DNA of 64,000 nucleotides. Origin: Labrenzia sp. THAF82. Its GTDB lineage: Bacteria > Pseudomonadota > Alphaproteobacteria > Rhizobiales > Stappiaceae. The translations under genes and the position numbers were made by a program. The notes beneath the pieces were generated by a model. That model had not been told where the DNA came from and did no database searches. It saw only the letters and a program-made list of their open reading frames with translations. How positions within the stretch are numbered: position 1 is the stretch's first letter; each line of letters starts with the position of its first letter. Below are positions 8,547-16,502 of the stretch, piece by piece. The stretch covers positions 4,926,501-4,990,500 of the forward strand of contig NZ_CP045354.1 in NCBI RefSeq assembly GCF_009363435.1. The letters are read 5' to 3'.

Positions 8547-9596
8547 TCAGGTCGGCCGCCTGCCCAGGACAAGAACGGTTATCAGCGGCAGCAAGAGAAC
8601 CATGCTCGTGAAGCGCACAATCTGATGCGCAGCGACAAAGGCCGGGTCGAGATCGAGCATGAACGCCAGCAGTGTCATGACCTCAAGTCCGCCGGGCGCA
8701 TAGGCGAGAAGCGCCTGGCCAAAAGGTATGCCGGCCATTTCCGACAGAAGCAGCGCTCCGGCGATCGACGTTAGAAAAGCAGCGCAAAACGCGGCGATCG
8801 AAGCGCCCAGCACGCTCATGAACTGACGGAATGTCATGTTGGCGAAGCGGCAGCCGATCATCGCTCCCATCATGACAAAGCAGGGAAGAACAACGAACTC
8901 AGGTAAGGCAACGGTTAGCAGTCCGGTTGCGTTGAGCGCCGCGCTCATGAAAAAGGCACCGGTCATCCAACCGCCGGGCACCCGAAGCTTTACGGCCAGG
9001 AAACTAGCCACCAGACACAATGGCAGACCCAAAAGGATTTCCAGAGGGGTGGAAACAATGACCGACATTCCCTCCCCTGTCGGCTCACCATTCGATGTCA
9101 CGACGGCAAAGGGCAATATTGCGACCAACACAAAAAGGCGGAGAGACTGACTGGATGCGATGCGTGGCAAGTCCGCACCACGCTCCGTCGCCAACGCAAT
9201 CACGTAGTTCAGTGCGCCCGGAATGGCGCCGAAAAAAGCCGTGTCACGTGACCACTTCGCACCAAAATGCAGCACGACATATCCGGCCAGCGTCACGCTG
9301 ACCACGACAACAACCAGCAAGGCCATGGAAACCGGCCATTCTCCTATCCGTTCCAGAACATCGGGACGGACACCAGCTCCCATTGACAGGCCGATCAGGA
9401 CAAAGAGCGTGTCACGAAGTTTGTCGGGCAGCAGTGTTGGCGCACCGGCCAGCGTTGCAAGCGCAACAAAAACCATCGCGCCGGAAAGCCACGCGGCCGG
9501 AAGGTCCATAAGATAAAACGCAGTTCCTCCGAGTGCGGCAACCAGTACCGTGAGGAGAACGCGGCCGAAGATCGACTCGATAGACATCGAATTCAT
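8547..9596 (-). CDS. AbrB-family membrane protein
   Basis: A polytopic inner-membrane protein of about 349 residues with a duplicated block of hydrophobic helices. Motifs such as LPAAWLSGAM, GLSMGAGVRP and GAIPGALNYV mark the AbrB family (Pfam AbrB, sometimes mislabelled ammonia monooxygenase). Its function is not well defined; a transport role is likely. The ATG at 9596 is used; another ATG lies at 9587, and neither has a convincing ribosome site. Two perfect inverted repeats sit in the 80 bases upstream. Confidence 0.75.
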   Translation of the reverse strand: MNSMSIESIFGRVLLTVLVAALGGTAFYLMDLPAAWLSGAMVFVALATLAGAPTLLPDKLRDTLFVLIGLSMGAGVRPDVLERIGEWPVSMALLVVVVVSVTLAGYVVLHFGAKWSRDTAFFGAIPGALNYVIALATERGADLPRIASSQSLRLFVLVAILPFAVVTSNGEPTGEGMSVIVSTPLEILLGLPLCLVASFLAVKLRVPGGWMTGAFFMSAALNATGLLTVALPEFVVLPCFVMMGAMIGCRFANMTFRQFMSVLGASIAAFCAAFLTSIAGALLLSEMAGIPFGQALLAYAPGGLEVMTLLAFMLDLDPAFVAAHQIVRFTSMVLLLPLITVLVLGRRPT

Positions 9597-9612
9597 GAGC
9601 AACCGTTTTCTG

Positions 9613-9630
9613 ATAGGGAAGATACCCTAT
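9613..9630. promoter_or_regulatory. Inverted repeat upstream of the AbrB-family gene
   Basis: ATAGGG and CCCTAT are separated by AAGATA, a perfect 6-6-6 dyad. It ends 17 bases before the ATG at 9596. The position suits an operator overlapping the leader. The binding protein is unknown. Confidence 0.4.
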
Positions 9631-9656
9631 AGAACCGTCCATCAGCTTTGGCATGC

Positions 9657-9673
9657 TTGATTGCTTCAATCAA
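9657..9673. promoter_or_regulatory. Inverted repeat TTGATT-N5-AATCAA
   Basis: TTGATT and AATCAA flank GCTTC. The arms resemble an FNR half-site, but the spacing is wrong for FNR/FixK. It lies upstream of the AbrB-family gene and downstream of the GST gene. It could be an operator for another regulator. Confidence 0.3.
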
Positions 9674-9708
9674 CATAACCTGAATGGTAGAAGACCAAAT
9701 GACGAGAC

Positions 9709-10458
9709 TTAGGCCGTCGTGCCGGGCAAAGTCACGGGCTTAGGTTCGCTGAAGGGCATACCCCTGATACCTTCGAGACTGCAAGCTCGGTTCACTGCAG
9801 GACGTTCCTCCAGCTTCTCGATCATTCTTCTAAGGTTTGGCGTGCCGAGTGGAGCCCATTTGCCCTCGTTGCGATAGATCTGCGCCCAGCGCGCGCAGCA
9901 GGCTGCATAAAGATCCAGACAGGTCAGATCCTGCCCCATGAGATAGGGACCGCCACTTGCCGAGATTTCCCGATCCAGCAATTCGAAACTCCGGGCAATT
10001 TGCCCAATGAGACCTTCCGACAGGTCATCGGCCGCTTTTCCTTCTGCAACATATTTGTACGGCTTGAATGAAATGCGCAGTTCGGAATGAAGTGTATTGG
10101 AAATGAAGAAAAGCCATTTCAAAAACCGTCCCCGCTCCGAAGAATCGACAGCCGGACCGAGGTGTCCGTGTGCGTCCACAAGATGAAGGAGAATAGCGCC
10201 AGTTTCAAATAAGGGGGCATCCTGCCCCGGCACTTCCAACACCGGAATGAGACCTTGCGGGTTGAGTTTCAAATAGGCTGCGGAGTTCTGCTCAGACCGG
10301 AGCCGGTCGACCGGAACATATTGATAAGGCGTTTCAATTTCCTCCAGCATAAGGCGCACAACCAGATTGGCACTGTCTGGAGATCCGTGGAGGCGGTAGG
10401 TGCCGGCGACGGGTTGATCGGGGCGATTTGGGTTGGATGATGTGGGCATTTCGGTCAA
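9709..10458 (-). CDS. Glutathione S-transferase family protein
   Basis: A 249-residue cytosolic GST. The N-terminal thioredoxin-like domain contains YRLHGSPDSANLVVR with the active-site serine region, and NPQGLIPVLEV with the cis-proline loop. An alpha-helical C-terminal domain follows. The TTG at 10458 is preferred because GGGAGGGG lies seven bases before it; an in-frame ATG at 10449 is too far from that site. The substrate is unknown. The gene diverges from hemN, and the FNR/FixK box of hemN lies in the shared interval. Confidence 0.82.
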   Translation of the reverse strand: MTEMPTSSNPNRPDQPVAGTYRLHGSPDSANLVVRLMLEEIETPYQYVPVDRLRSEQNSAAYLKLNPQGLIPVLEVPGQDAPLFETGAILLHLVDAHGHLGPAVDSSERGRFLKWLFFISNTLHSELRISFKPYKYVAEGKAADDLSEGLIGQIARSFELLDREISASGGPYLMGQDLTCLDLYAACCARWAQIYRNEGKWAPLGTPNLRRMIEKLEERPAVNRACSLEGIRGMPFSEPKPVTLPGTTA

Positions 10459-10503
10459 GCAACACCCCTCCCTGCTAAATCAGGCCTGACTTCAGTCGTA
10501 CGC

Positions 10504-10517
10504 TTGAGCAAGATCAA
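10504..10517. promoter_or_regulatory. FNR/FixK box before hemN
   Basis: TTGAGCAAGATCAA matches TTGAT-N4-ATCAA in nine of ten specified bases. Its centre is about 41.5 bases from the hemN ATG at 10552, so a class II promoter would start transcription at or next to the start codon. It also lies 46 bases upstream of the divergent GST gene. Confidence 0.82.
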
Positions 10518-10551
10518 GGAAAGGGCCAGCGAAATATCAGAAACATGAACC

Positions 10552-11916
10552 ATGATGAAAGATCCGCTTTCCTACGCACTGCGCAATGTACCGCGCTACA
10601 CCAGCTACCCGACCGCGCCGCATTTTCACGATGGCGTGTCGGCAGAGACCTATTCAGATTGGCTCCAGGCGGTCACACCGGCCGACTCGCTCTCGCTTTA
10701 CCTGCATGTACCGTTTTGCCGGGAGCTCTGTCATTATTGCGGGTGCCACACCAAAGCAACCCGTCAAGATGCGCCGCTGAAGGCCTATGCAACGACATTG
10801 GGCAAGGAAATTTCTCTTGTCGGCGCTCAACTGCAAAATGCCGGCCCTGTCAGGCACATACATTGGGGCGGCGGAACCCCGAGCTTGCTTCCAAGGGAAA
10901 GCCTTGTGGAGCTGACGGCATTGTTGCGGGTGATGTTCAATTTCGCTCCCGACGTGGAACACGCAATCGAACTGGACCCGCGTCTCGTATCTGCCGGTCT
11001 GGCGGAGACCCTGGCAGCGATCGGCATCAATCGAACCAGCCTTGGCGTTCAGGATTTCGATCCGGATGTGCAAAAAGCGATCGGCAGAGTTCAACCCTTT
11101 GAGGTTGTCGAGCGCGCGACAGCAAATCTCCGTGCAGCCGGTCTAGACGACCTCAATTTCGATCTGATGTATGGGCTGCCCGGCCAGTCCCGTGAAACCA
11201 TCCTTGATACGGTTGAAAAAACCCTTGCGCTGGCACCGGGTCGCATCGCGCTGTTCGGCTATGCCCACGTGCCCTGGATGCGCAAGCACCAGAAGCTGAT
11301 CGACGAAAGCACCCTGCCGACAGCTGCTGAACGGATCGAATTGGCAGATCTGGCGAGAGCCGAACTGCTGAAAGCCGGTTACGTTGCCATTGGACTCGAT
11401 CATTTCGCACGAGCGGATGACAGCATGGCTATCGCGCTGATGGATGGATCGCTCAAACGGAATTTTCAGGGTTACACAACGGACCAGGGCGAGCAACTGA
11501 TCGGCTTTGGTGTATCTTCCATCGGCAAGGTGTCGAACGGATACATTCAGAACATGCCGGATGTCGGCAACTGGCGCCGCAATGTTGAAGCCGGCAAGCT
11601 GCCGGTGTCGAAGGGACTTGCGCTGTCCGCCGACGACCGGCTGCGCGGTCACATCATTGAAGAGTTGATGACCAACTATTCCTGCGATCTCAAGCCGGCC
11701 TGCAATGCATTCGGCCTGTCGACACATGATCTTTCGGACGCAATCGACGCACTTCAGGACCTTGCAAGGGATGGTCTTGTTCGACTGGATCTTGGAGCAA
11801 ACGATAGTGCCAAGGTCGAAGTAACGGATGCGGGTCGCCCCTATGTCAGGCTCGCGGCAGCCGCCTTCGACGCTTACCTTGCAGAGGGCAAGGCACGACA
11901 TTCTGCAGCCATCTGA
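10552..11916 (+). CDS. hemN: Oxygen-independent coproporphyrinogen III oxidase
   Basis: A 454-residue radical SAM enzyme, the usual HemN length. It converts coproporphyrinogen III to protoporphyrinogen IX without oxygen, in haem synthesis. The 4Fe-4S cluster motif is C56-x3-C60-x2-C63 (CRELCHYCGCHT). The glycine-rich SAM-binding strand HWGGGTPSLL and the C-terminal HemN domain are present. A near-perfect FNR/FixK box lies upstream, as expected for an anaerobically induced gene serving haem-rich cbb3 oxidase. No clear Shine-Dalgarno precedes the start. The second ATG at 10555 is equally possible. Confidence 0.95.
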   Translation: MMKDPLSYALRNVPRYTSYPTAPHFHDGVSAETYSDWLQAVTPADSLSLYLHVPFCRELCHYCGCHTKATRQDAPLKAYATTLGKEISLVGAQLQNAGPVRHIHWGGGTPSLLPRESLVELTALLRVMFNFAPDVEHAIELDPRLVSAGLAETLAAIGINRTSLGVQDFDPDVQKAIGRVQPFEVVERATANLRAAGLDDLNFDLMYGLPGQSRETILDTVEKTLALAPGRIALFGYAHVPWMRKHQKLIDESTLPTAAERIELADLARAELLKAGYVAIGLDHFARADDSMAIALMDGSLKRNFQGYTTDQGEQLIGFGVSSIGKVSNGYIQNMPDVGNWRRNVEAGKLPVSKGLALSADDRLRGHIIEELMTNYSCDLKPACNAFGLSTHDLSDAIDALQDLARDGLVRLDLGANDSAKVEVTDAGRPYVRLAAAAFDAYLAEGKARHSAAI

Positions 11917-11925
11917 GTTTTCGTG

Positions 11926-11954
11926 AAAAGCCCGGACACTCCGGGCTCTTCTTT
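11926..11954. terminator. Terminator between hemN and the MerR gene
   Basis: An eight-base-pair stem, AGCCCGGA with TCCGGGCT, closes on CAC between the two convergent genes. It is flanked by an A-rich run on the left and CTTCTTT on the right, so it can work in both directions. Confidence 0.8.
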
Positions 11955-11964
11955 CACGTTGGAC

Positions 11965-13047
11965 TTAAGGGACCGGTCGCATAAAGAGGCCGTTGAGCGT
12001 CTCATCAGGGCACTGAGACATGCCCCATTCCATTCGCCCGTTCTCGAACTCGACGATGTAAATGTCGAAGCCATCAACCCCAACACCGCGAAACTCGATC
12101 GATCTCATCGGGCCAAGACGCTCAAGCTCTTTGACCACGACCGGTAATTGTTCTTCAACGAGTGACCTCAAAACGGGCGTCATCTCGACATAGTCCGGTT
12201 TTCCCTCGCGATGTTCACCAATCAGCCGACGCAGTTTCTGTTCACCGCCGGCAAAAGGCGTCTTGTTCCGAATTCTGTCCTCAAGGTCGGCTTTCGTCGC
12301 GGCAAAGACACCTTCGGCGCACTTTTCAGCTTTCATTTCGAAGCCACCCTGGTGCAGGACCAACCCCTCAACCTCACCTTCTTCATCTCTTGAAAACGTG
12401 AACTGTGCCGGTGTCACTTTCAGAAAGAACCTGTCTGGCGCTTCCGCAAAGAGGTCAAACTCCGGTTGTCCAAGCAACTCTCCACGCAGTCCATTGCCGG
12501 TTGATGTGATCCTGATTGCAATACCGTCTTCAAAGCGGTATTCGCCAGCACATGCCTGCAGGTTGTCCCGATCGGGTTCGATTTCCGTCCGGGGACGCGC
12601 CTGGTCATATCGCTTCCAGGCATATTCATCTGCTGCTTCGTTCATTTTAGTCTCCTTTGCCAAGTCAAGGAGATCACCCATCGACAAACCTTCTCCAGCC
12701 AGGCTCTTGGATTGAAGCTGGGCAACGAGACGAAGTCCGCGTTCAGCCTGTTCCTGTCGGGCAGTCAGAATTGTTTTTTGAATGTCCAACAGATGGCCGA
12801 CATCCGTCATTCGCCCTTCCAGGATCTCGGCAATGGCCGACAGACTGAGGCCAAGCTGTTTCAAGCTCAGGATTTCGTTCAGCCTGGCTATGTCGCCAGA
12901 ACTGTAAAGCCTCCAGTTCTTTTGAGATCGAACAGGTGACAGAAGACCATTTGCTTCGTAGACCCGGAGAGTTCTCACCGAAATTCCGGTTCGTGCGGCG
13001 CACTCTGCCGCTGTCAACAATACGTCCTGAGGGCTTGTCTTATCCAT
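11965..13047 (-). CDS. MerR-family regulator with large C-terminal sensor region
   Basis: A 360-residue regulator starting at an ATG preceded by AGGAGGTTCCC. Residues about 10-80 are a MerR helix-turn-helix (TGISVRTLRVYEANGLLSPV, then RLYSSGDIARL), followed by a dimerisation helix. Residues about 155-360 are not a usual MerR effector domain. They form beta-rich segments resembling the DUF3471/lipocalin-like modules found on serine-hydrolase proteins, then a further unknown module. The partner gene and ligand are unknown. It lies between hemN and fixK, but nothing ties it to oxygen control. Confidence 0.8.
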   Translation of the reverse strand: MDKTSPQDVLLTAAECAARTGISVRTLRVYEANGLLSPVRSQKNWRLYSSGDIARLNEILSLKQLGLSLSAIAEILEGRMTDVGHLLDIQKTILTARQEQAERGLRLVAQLQSKSLAGEGLSMGDLLDLAKETKMNEAADEYAWKRYDQARPRTEIEPDRDNLQACAGEYRFEDGIAIRITSTGNGLRGELLGQPEFDLFAEAPDRFFLKVTPAQFTFSRDEEGEVEGLVLHQGGFEMKAEKCAEGVFAATKADLEDRIRNKTPFAGGEQKLRRLIGEHREGKPDYVEMTPVLRSLVEEQLPVVVKELERLGPMRSIEFRGVGVDGFDIYIVEFENGRMEWGMSQCPDETLNGLFMRPVP

Positions 13048-13112
13048 GGGAACCTCCTGAACAGGCTCCCTAAGCTATGACCGTAGGTTCGGCTCAAGTC
13101 ATTATTTCAAAA

Positions 13113-13145
13113 AAACAAAAAAAGAAGGCTGCGGAAACCGCAGCC
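13113..13145 (-). terminator. Rho-independent terminator after fixK
   Basis: Read on the minus strand, GGCTGCGG and CCGCAGCC form a perfect 8-bp stem with a TTT loop. A T-rich tract follows. It ends fixK transcription before the MerR gene. Confidence 0.85.
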
Positions 13146-13171
13146 CCAGGGAGGAACATGCCGAGTGGGAG

Positions 13172-13885
13172 CTAGTGCATGCCAGTCATCTGACAAAGGC
13201 TGCAAACTTTGTTCAGATGGATCTTGTCTGCCTTGTCGACCCTGATGACACCACGGCGTTTCAGGTCGGACACGACACGACTGACTGTCTCGATGGTCAG
13301 TCCGAGATAATCTGCGATTTCCTGCCGGGTCATATGAAGATGAAGATCAAATCCGTCTTGTTCTTCATTGTCAGGTCCAACGCATCCGATACCGCCACGA
13401 GCGGGAACAAGGTGCATCAAGAAACTGGCGACACGTTCAACCGCCGACTTGCGCCCGAGGAGCACGGCATGTTCGTGAAGAACGCGCATCTGATTTGTCA
13501 GGCAGGTGCTGAGGGTGCGTTGCAGTTCGTTGGAGCGCTCGACCTGCTTCAGGTCGATTTCGTTGACTTCGGCTTCGGTAAGTGTTTCGGCGGTGCAATC
13601 ATACTCGTCACCACCCGCCAGGCCAAAAATATCACCAGGACGCAGCACTTCCACGACCTGACGCCGACCGTCGGGCAGGAGCTTGTAGAGCATCACCGAC
13701 CCTTTGACGAGTTCATAGAGCCGTTTGCTCGGGTCGCCCTCGTAGTAGACCACTGAATGGGTGTCATACTGCGCTGCCTTTGCACCAAAGGCCGAGAAGG
13801 AGGATGTTTCCGAAGAAAAGACCGGTGCGGCGCTGTGCGCGAAAGATGCACCTTGGCTCGGGTTGCTTGCGTCGAAATATGCCAT
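13172..13885 (-). CDS. fixK: FixK-type CRP/FNR-family regulator
   Basis: A 237-residue transcription factor. A cyclic-nucleotide-binding-type beta roll (about residues 40-130) is followed by a dimer helix and a winged helix with LTIETVSRVV. The E-x-x-S-R pattern there recognises TTGAT half-sites. The N-terminal cysteine cluster that binds the 4Fe-4S centre in FNR/FnrN is absent, so this is FixK-like rather than a direct oxygen sensor. The ATG at 13885 is chosen because AAGGAGGG lies immediately upstream; an ATG at 14023 has no ribosome site. A Cys-Ser-Leu-Cys pair lies near the C-terminus. It likely activates ccoN and hemN and is itself under FixJ control. Confidence 0.9.
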   Translation of the reverse strand: MAYFDASNPSQGASFAHSAAPVFSSETSSFSAFGAKAAQYDTHSVVYYEGDPSKRLYELVKGSVMLYKLLPDGRRQVVEVLRPGDIFGLAGGDEYDCTAETLTEAEVNEIDLKQVERSNELQRTLSTCLTNQMRVLHEHAVLLGRKSAVERVASFLMHLVPARGGIGCVGPDNEEQDGFDLHLHMTRQEIADYLGLTIETVSRVVSDLKRRGVIRVDKADKIHLNKVCSLCQMTGMH

Positions 13886-14136
13886 TTTCCCTCCTTCGAG
13901 CAGAAATGCCCGGATCTGATCCGCAAACCAGCAGGTGCTTTCCTGTGAGGGGATCCAATCGTCCGAACCCCAAACTGCCCCGTTGCTGATGCAAGCGCCC
14001 CGTCCGACGCTCGCCGTTTGCATGAGTAAACTTTAGAGACAGAAGTAGAGGGACGAAATTCGGTCGACTGCGTAAGAGGAACTACATATGAGATGAAAAG
14101 ACGCGCGATTTTTTGTCGCTGGATAAGGACTTTTTC

Positions 14137-14478
14137 TTATCCCATTGCGTCCGAAATCATCTCGATCGACAGCGGTTTGCGCAAAACTTTCAGGTCTGGC
14201 AACTCTCGAAGCTGACGCAGAAGATTGGTTCGGGATTTTCCGGAAATGGCTACAATGTTGGGAGGCTGTCCGGAATCCAACAGGTCGCGGATCACGTCTG
14301 CACCGCTTCTGCCCGGAAGTCCAAGGTCAACAAAGACCCAGTCGTCCGTCGCGATGCGCGCCCGGGCGAGAAATGTCTCGCCGTCTGGATATGTTCTAGG
14401 ACGATGGTCGAGATCTTCGAGCGCCATGGCAAGCGCATCTGCAACCGCTTCATCATCCTCTACAATATGAACAACCAC
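14137..14478 (-). CDS. Receiver-only response regulator between fixK and fixJ
   Basis: A receiver domain of about 113 residues with no output domain. It has the acidic pair in HIVEDDEAV, the phospho-acceptor Asp in VFVDLGLPGRSG, a Ser in VAISGK and the Lys in LRKPL. The GTG at 14478 is preferred because AGGA lies nine bases before it; a TTG at 14505 would add nine residues. It resembles the FixJ receiver (GLPGRSG against HMPGRSG) and is co-directional with fixLJ and fixK. It could accept phosphate from FixL as a sink or feedback element. That role is inference. Confidence 0.82.
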   Translation of the reverse strand: MVVHIVEDDEAVADALAMALEDLDHRPRTYPDGETFLARARIATDDWVFVDLGLPGRSGADVIRDLLDSGQPPNIVAISGKSRTNLLRQLRELPDLKVLRKPLSIEMISDAMG

Positions 14479-14622
14479 GTACTGCAATCCTATAGTCGGG
14501 CACAATTACCTGACCTTGCCTTACAGATACTCCAATTTTACCGCTCGGGATGTACGCACAAATACCAGCATGCATCAAAGCTTTGAGAGCAACCGGCAGA
14601 TTTATTCGAAGTTACAGCCGCT

Positions 14623-15228
14623 TTACGCAGTTGGATGTCCAAGGACTATGCGCACCAGATCGGCCGCGTTCCGCGCCCCGAGCTTCTCCATGATGCGCGC
14701 TCGGTGCACTTCAACCGTCCGCGGGCTGATGCCCAACGTTCGTCCTGCTTCCTTGTTCGAAGCACCGTCGGTGATCTCCTTGAGCACCTCAAGTTCACGC
14801 CGTGTCAGAAGTTCAGCGCCCTGAAACGTTGGACTTGCAACATCGCCCTGCTGCTTCATACGCGAGATCCCGTCGCGCACACGTTCCAAGACCGTTTCTG
14901 CAGAGAAGGGTTTTTCGATAAAATCAAAAGCCCCGTTCCGAATGGCTTCGACCGCCATCGGAATGTCGCCTTGACCCGAGATGATGAATATCGGTGCCGG
15001 GTAATTTTCAGCATTGAGAGACTTCAAAATCTCAATGCCCGACCGGCCTGGCATATGCACATCCAGCATGACACATGCCGGAACCGCCTTGCTGGCCGAT
15101 TCGACAAATGTGTCTCCGTCGGAAAAGGTCTCGACCACATATCCTTCCATATTGAAAAGGACAGACAGCGCGTCTCGCACCGCAGGGTCATCATCAACGA
15201 TGTAAATGGCCTCCGCGTCAGCTTTCAT
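14623..15228 (-). CDS. fixJ: FixJ response regulator
   Basis: A 201-residue two-domain regulator. The receiver has YIVDDDPAV and the phospho-acceptor D56 in VMLDVHMPGRSG. Ser and Lys switch residues lie in FIISGQGD and IEKPFS. Residues about 140-195 are a LuxR/GerE helix-turn-helix (LTRRELEVLKEI, NKEAGRTLGISPRTVEVH). The ATG at 15228 is used because a GCGAGGA site lies upstream and it leaves 19 bases after fixL; a start at 15282 would overlap fixL. It is the cognate regulator of FixL and is expected to activate fixK. Confidence 0.93.
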   Translation of the reverse strand: MKADAEAIYIVDDDPAVRDALSVLFNMEGYVVETFSDGDTFVESASKAVPACVMLDVHMPGRSGIEILKSLNAENYPAPIFIISGQGDIPMAVEAIRNGAFDFIEKPFSAETVLERVRDGISRMKQQGDVASPTFQGAELLTRRELEVLKEITDGASNKEAGRTLGISPRTVEVHRARIMEKLGARNAADLVRIVLGHPTA

Positions 15229-15247
15229 GTGGACGTATTCCTCGCTC

Positions 15248-16441
15248 TTAATCTTCTGTCGTGGCAGAACCGGATGGCTCAACCGTATCTTCGTCTTTCG
15301 GTTCGACCGGCAATGTCAAAACGAATGACGCTCCGCCATCCTTGTTATTCTCCAGCCTCAAATCACCGCCGTGATTTTGCGCGATTGACCGAGAGATTGC
15401 CAATCCCAGACCGACACCCTTGTGTTTTGCACCTGAAAAGGCTCGAAACAGATTGCCTGCAAGCTCTTCAGGAACACCCGGGCCATTGTCAGTAACCCTA
15501 AACTCCAAGGTGTCGCCAATCCGGGAAACGGACAGGAAAACTTTTTTCTGCGGCACGTCTACCACTGCTTCGCGTGCATTGCGAAGAAGATTGATCAAAA
15601 TCTGTCGGATTTGAACAGGGTCTGCCTGAAGCATCGGCAGTTCTGTGGAAACATTCGTGTGCAAATAAGCGTATCCGTCAGAACTTCCGAGCTCTGCCAT
15701 TTCCACACAGGTCTTGATGAACTCCTCAACCTGGATGGTTTGCCGTTCAGGAGCTTTCTTTTCCACCAGCTGGCGCATGCGCTGGATGATTTCGCTGGCA
15801 CGTTCGGCTTCGCGGACCGCTTTGCCGATTACATCCACAATAAGCGGATCCAGCGAGTCTTCAGCATTGGCCTTGCGAGATACGGACTGCAGGTAAAGCA
15901 GAACAGCCGTCAAAGGCTGATTGAGCTCATGAGCAATAGCTGCACCCATCTCATCCAGAGCGCTGATCCGGGTCATGTGCAACAGTTGCGCCTGGGTCTT
16001 GGACAAGCGATCTTCCATGGCCTTGCGCGGTCGCAGATCCCGCAAGATACCAATGAACTGGCGCCCAAAATGCGTGCCGGCTTCCCCGACTGACAGTTCG
16101 ATTGGGAAAACCGTGCCGTCCTTGTGTTGCGCCTGCACTTCCCGGCCTATCCCGATGATCTTCTTCTCACCGGTGGAAATGTAGTTGTGCATATATTGCT
16201 TGTGCTGGCTCGCGTAATGATGGGGCATGATGCGGCTGACATCCCGGCCCAGCAGATCCGCAGCCTCGTAGCCAAACAACTGTTCGCAGGCCTTGTTGAA
16301 AGCAAGGATCTGGCCGCGCTCGTTGATGACCACGATGCCATCTGCGGCTGTATCGAACACGCTTGCAAGACGTGCTTCCGATACGGCTGCATTCTCCTCT
16401 TCCCGCTCTATAACGCCGTCCTGCCCCATACCGACACTCAA
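15248..16441 (-). CDS. fixL: FixL oxygen-sensing histidine kinase
   Basis: A soluble 397-residue kinase with no membrane helices, like Bradyrhizobium FixL. The PAS domain (about residues 20-135) keeps the haem-binding layout. His80 is the proximal ligand, and Arg100 in IIGIGR, exactly 20 residues later, corresponds to the distal Arg. In Bradyrhizobium FixL these are His200 and Arg220. The kinase H box is AIAHELNQPLTAV with His171, and the N and G boxes (NLLRNAREA, DNGPGV, GVGLGLAI) are present. The start is a TTG at 16441; an ATG at 16429 is equally plausible and costs four residues. It is expected to be active when deoxygenated and to phosphorylate FixJ. Confidence 0.95.
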   Translation of the reverse strand: MSVGMGQDGVIEREEENAAVSEARLASVFDTAADGIVVINERGQILAFNKACEQLFGYEAADLLGRDVSRIMPHHYASQHKQYMHNYISTGEKKIIGIGREVQAQHKDGTVFPIELSVGEAGTHFGRQFIGILRDLRPRKAMEDRLSKTQAQLLHMTRISALDEMGAAIAHELNQPLTAVLLYLQSVSRKANAEDSLDPLIVDVIGKAVREAERASEIIQRMRQLVEKKAPERQTIQVEEFIKTCVEMAELGSSDGYAYLHTNVSTELPMLQADPVQIRQILINLLRNAREAVVDVPQKKVFLSVSRIGDTLEFRVTDNGPGVPEELAGNLFRAFSGAKHKGVGLGLAISRSIAQNHGGDLRLENNKDGGASFVLTLPVEPKDEDTVEPSGSATTED

Positions 16442-16502
16442 ATGGATTCCACGCCATTTAAGGTTTAAGGGCTTTTACGTATCCGAACAACCCATCCGGC
16501 AT

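Noticed and set aside
9657..9673. FNR/FixK box before the AbrB-family gene
   Set aside because: The arms resemble TTGAT half-sites, but the spacer is seven bases between TTGAT and ATCAA instead of four, so it is reported only as a generic inverted repeat.
14121..14142. Hairpin at the end of the receiver-only gene
   Set aside because: GGATAAG/CTTATCC is a 7-bp stem, but it overlaps the last codons and has no T tract on the minus strand, so it is not called a terminator.
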